A stretch of DNA of 8,580 bases from Sphingomonadales bacterium (GTDB taxonomy: Bacteria; Pseudomonadota; Alphaproteobacteria; Sphingomonadales; Emcibacteraceae): positions 1 to 8,580 of the forward strand of contig DRKK01000111.1 in NCBI GenBank assembly GCA_011051815.1. The letters are read 5' to 3'. Numbering within the stretch: the stretch's first letter is position 1; every line of letters begins with the position of its first letter. The notes under the pieces are model-generated. The model made no database searches and was not told the origin of the DNA. It was given only the letters and a program-made list of their open reading frames with translations. The position numbers and the translations under genes were made by a program. Positions 6,833 to 8,580 of the stretch are shown here, piece after piece.

Positions 6833-6856
6833 AGGTGTAAGGTCCCCCTTACACCT
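6833..6856. other. Stem-loop over the grpE stop codon, between convergent genes
   Basis: AGGTGTAAGG (6833-6842), loop TCCC, CCTTACACCT (6847-6856) forms a perfect 10-base-pair stem that includes the grpE stop codon (6849-6851 on the minus strand). Neither strand has a T-run after it, so it is not a canonical intrinsic terminator. It may protect the grpE mRNA 3' end or help Rho-dependent termination; the role is inferred. A smaller CACC/GGTG hairpin (6808-6820) lies next to it. Confidence 0.55.
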
Positions 6857-7436
6857 TGGTGTCCACATGTTCTGTTGGTGCTTTCGTGCCGCCTTTGGCG
6901 ACGCCGACCATGGCCGGACGGAGCAGGCGGTCTTTGATTTTATAACCCACCTGCATGACCTGTACGATGGTGCCGTCTTCTTCACCCGTGTCGGGCAATT
7001 CAAACAGGGCCTGATGGAGGTCATGGCTGAATTTTTCGCCCATGGGGTCAATTTTCTTGATGTTATGACGTTCCAACATATTGAGTAGTTCCCGTTCGGT
7101 CATTTCAATGCCCTCAACCAGTGTCTTGGCATTGTCGCCAAGGTCGGTATCTTCGGGGATGCTGTCCAATGCCCGGCGCAGGTTGTCACCCACACTTAGC
7201 AAATCCCGGGCAAAGGCGGTCATGGCGTAATTGGCGGCATCAGCCTTTTCCCGGTCTGAACGGCGGCGCAGGTTTTCTGTCTCTGCTACGGCCCGTAACA
7301 GGCGGTCCTTCAGGTCGGCAATCTCGGCAACGGCGGCGGCCAGCTTGTCATCCTGCTGCTCCTCTTGGGGAGCGGATGCATCCGGGGCTTCATTTTCAAC
7401 AGGGTTGTTTTCTGTGTTTTCGCTATTATCCGTCAT
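6849..7436 (-). CDS. grpE: GrpE, nucleotide exchange factor of the DnaK chaperone
   Basis: GrpE releases ADP from DnaK in the cytoplasm, completing the DnaK/DnaJ folding cycle. From ATG 7436 the product has 195 residues, a normal length. It starts with an acidic, disordered tail (about 1-35, rich in N, E, Q), then a long coiled-coil helix (about 35-100, including AEIADLKDRLLRAVAETENLRRR). The C-terminal beta domain carries the family signature, from FSHDLHQALFELP to VGYKIKDRLLRPAMVGVAKG. A TTG at 7451 in the same frame would add MRKWN but sits only three bases after the hrcA stop, and GrpE relatives usually begin with the acidic tail, so ATG 7436 is preferred. It lies 18 bases after hrcA in the same direction, hence an hrcA-grpE operon. 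The ribosome site is weak (GAGAAAATGGA). Confidence 0.96.
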   Translation of the reverse strand: MTDNSENTENNPVENEAPDASAPQEEQQDDKLAAAVAEIADLKDRLLRAVAETENLRRRSDREKADAANYAMTAFARDLLSVGDNLRRALDSIPEDTDLGDNAKTLVEGIEMTERELLNMLERHNIKKIDPMGEKFSHDLHQALFELPDTGEEDGTIVQVMQVGYKIKDRLLRPAMVGVAKGGTKAPTEHVDTKV

Positions 7437-7454
7437 ATTCCATTTTCTCAAATT

Positions 7455-8507
7455 TTAAAGAATTTTACCAATTACTTTTGCCGTATAATCCACAAGCGGG
7501 ATTATCCGGGCATAGTCTATGCGTGTCGGGCCAATTACCCCGATCACACCAAGGATATTATTGTTACCGTCCATATAGGGGGAAGCGATAACAGAAGAAT
7601 CGGATAGGGAAAAGAGATTATTCTCCGAACCGATAAAAATTCGTACTCCATCGGCATCGCGGGCGTTTTCCAGCAGGTCAATAAGGTCTTTTTTGCTCTC
7701 AAGATCCCGAAACAGACGCTGGATCCGTTCCAGATCACTGACGGCTTCCATATTATCCAGCAGATTCGCCTGCCCTCTTATGATCAGATTATTCTGATGG
7801 GGGCTATTATCGACTGTCTGCTTTCCGGCCCAGACCGCAAAACCCTGTTCCACGACGGACCGGGTCAGGCTGTCCAGTTCGGCCTGCTGGCTTTTCAGTT
7901 CCTGCTCGATATTTTCTTTTGCCTCGGCGAAAGTCCGGCCCACCAGCCGGGCATTCAGGTAATTCCCGGCTTGCGTGAGGGCCGCCGGGGTCAGGCCAAG
8001 GGGGATTTTGATCAGGCGGTTTTCCACATCATCGCCCTCACTGACCATAACCACAAGGGCCTGTCCGGGGCTGAGATAAACAAATTCCAGATGTTTCAGG
8101 GGCAGGTCATTTTTCGGTGCAATCACAAGACTGGCGCATTGGGACAGGCCCGACAGCATGGTCGTGGCCCGGGTCAGCAAGTCTTCCACATTATGGCCGC
8201 TTTCCTGACATTTCACCCGGATGGTGGTGCGCTCGGATTTGGACAGGTTGCCCATCTCCAGCATACCATCGACAAATAACCTGAGACCCACATTGGTCGG
8301 GATACGTCCTGCCGATTTATGGGGGGAGAATATCAAGCCGCTGTCCTCAAGGTCGGCCATGACATTACGTATGCTGGCCGGGGACAGGGGATTATTCAGC
8401 CGCTGGCTCAGGGTGCGCGAACCCACTGGCTCACCTGTAAGGATATAGGTGTCCACAATCTGCCGGAATATGGTCCGGGACCTCTGGTTTAAATCTTCAA
8501 TCAACAT
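7455..8507 (-). CDS. hrcA: HrcA, heat-inducible transcription repressor
   Basis: HrcA represses heat-shock operons, classically groESL, by binding CIRCE operators, with GroEL helping its folding. The 350 residues from ATG 8507 show an N-terminal winged-helix DNA-binding domain (about 1-75, with LNQRSRTIFRQIVDTYILTGEPVGSRTLSQRL, SPASIRNVMADLEDSGLI and SAGRIPTNVGLRLFVD). A GAF-like sensor/dimerisation domain follows, and the family's closing motif is present (NNILGVIGVIGPTRIDYARIIPLVDYTAKVIGKIL). A TTG at 8552 would extend the frame by 15 residues, but that codon forms part of the putative -35 element, and family members begin close to LNxRSRxIFRQIV, so ATG 8507 is chosen. A short GAG ribosome site precedes it by six bases. 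The gene leads the hrcA-grpE pair. Confidence 0.96.
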   Translation of the reverse strand: MLIEDLNQRSRTIFRQIVDTYILTGEPVGSRTLSQRLNNPLSPASIRNVMADLEDSGLIFSPHKSAGRIPTNVGLRLFVDGMLEMGNLSKSERTTIRVKCQESGHNVEDLLTRATTMLSGLSQCASLVIAPKNDLPLKHLEFVYLSPGQALVVMVSEGDDVENRLIKIPLGLTPAALTQAGNYLNARLVGRTFAEAKENIEQELKSQQAELDSLTRSVVEQGFAVWAGKQTVDNSPHQNNLIIRGQANLLDNMEAVSDLERIQRLFRDLESKKDLIDLLENARDADGVRIFIGSENNLFSLSDSSVIASPYMDGNNNILGVIGVIGPTRIDYARIIPLVDYTAKVIGKIL

Positions 8508-8523
8508 TTTTTTCTCAAACCCA

Positions 8524-8552
8524 AATGTAGGGACTATGGCCGGGAATTTCAA
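8524..8552 (-). promoter_or_regulatory. Candidate hrcA-grpE promoter (sigma-70-like, RpoH-like features)
   Basis: On the minus strand TTGAAA (8552-8547), 17 bases, TACATT (8529-8524) fits a sigma-70-like promoter. The same DNA reads ATTG, 18 bases, CCTACAT, which resembles alphaproteobacterial heat-shock (RpoH) promoters (CTTG, 17-18 bases, CCTAT-type -10). Transcription would begin near 8517, about ten bases before the hrcA ATG. No CIRCE inverted repeat is seen between here and the window end. Confidence 0.5.
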
Positions 8553-8580
8553 TGTAACGCTGGAAAATAGTGAGAATGTC

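Noticed and set aside
7426..7443. Five-codon minus-strand frame (ATG GAA TAT GAC GGA TAA) overlapping the grpE start
   Set aside because: It is better spaced from the GAG motif than the grpE ATG, but it is too short to distinguish from chance and there is no other sign of translation.
8508..8552. TTG-initiated, 15-residue longer HrcA
   Set aside because: The TTG lies within the putative -35 element and the added residues do not resemble the family; ATG 8507 is better.
1..8580. Mobile element, CRISPR, tRNA/rRNA or defence system
   Set aside because: I looked for direct repeats with regular spacing, transposase/integrase-like proteins, terminal inverted repeats and RNA gene signatures and found none; all sizeable genes are conserved housekeeping genes or DUF1491.

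Overview
The window is a conserved housekeeping segment of an alphaproteobacterial chromosome. That placement rests on four things: the FtsZ C-terminus ending [11 protein letters not shown], the long acidic/proline-rich FtsZ linker, a DUF1491-type protein (a family I know from Alphaproteobacteria), and GANTC/CtrA-like motifs clustered upstream of ftsZ. Genus cannot be decided from sequence alone. GC content looks moderate by eye and was not computed. I see no transposase, integrase, tRNA, rRNA, CRISPR array or sign of recent transfer.

Left part (1-6249, all + strand): the distal division/cell wall (dcw) cluster. It runs murC (3' end only), murB, ddl, ftsQ, ftsA, ftsZ. The first four junctions are tight: two 4-base ATGA overlaps, one 13-base overlap and a 3-base gap, so murC to ftsA reads as one translationally coupled operon. 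The products finish the cytoplasmic peptidoglycan precursor (MurC, MurB, D-Ala-D-Ala from Ddl) and then build the division machine (FtsQ in the membrane, FtsA anchoring, FtsZ polymer). A 163-base gap before ftsZ breaks the tight packing. It holds three GANTC methylation-type sites, a one-mismatch CtrA full site and two candidate promoters, so ftsZ probably has its own cell-cycle-controlled promoter. ftsZ is followed by an AT-rich 3' region and a strong intrinsic terminator.

Middle (6423-6774, + strand): a 110-residue DUF1491 protein with no Shine-Dalgarno and a -10 element placed so that transcription would start at or next to its ATG (possible leaderless mRNA). Its promoter appears to overlap the ftsZ terminator. 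lpxC, which follows ftsZ in many alphaproteobacteria, is not here.

Right part (6849-8507, - strand, convergent): the heat-shock pair hrcA-grpE, reading hrcA first. A promoter with both sigma-70-like and RpoH-like features lies just upstream of hrcA. No CIRCE operator is visible in the short upstream sequence available.

I did not find an undescribed multi-gene system. The points most worth checking are the regulatory architecture of the ftsZ upstream region, the overlap of the ftsZ terminator with the next gene's promoter, a possible 3'-end small RNA, and a duplicated motif in the FtsZ linker.
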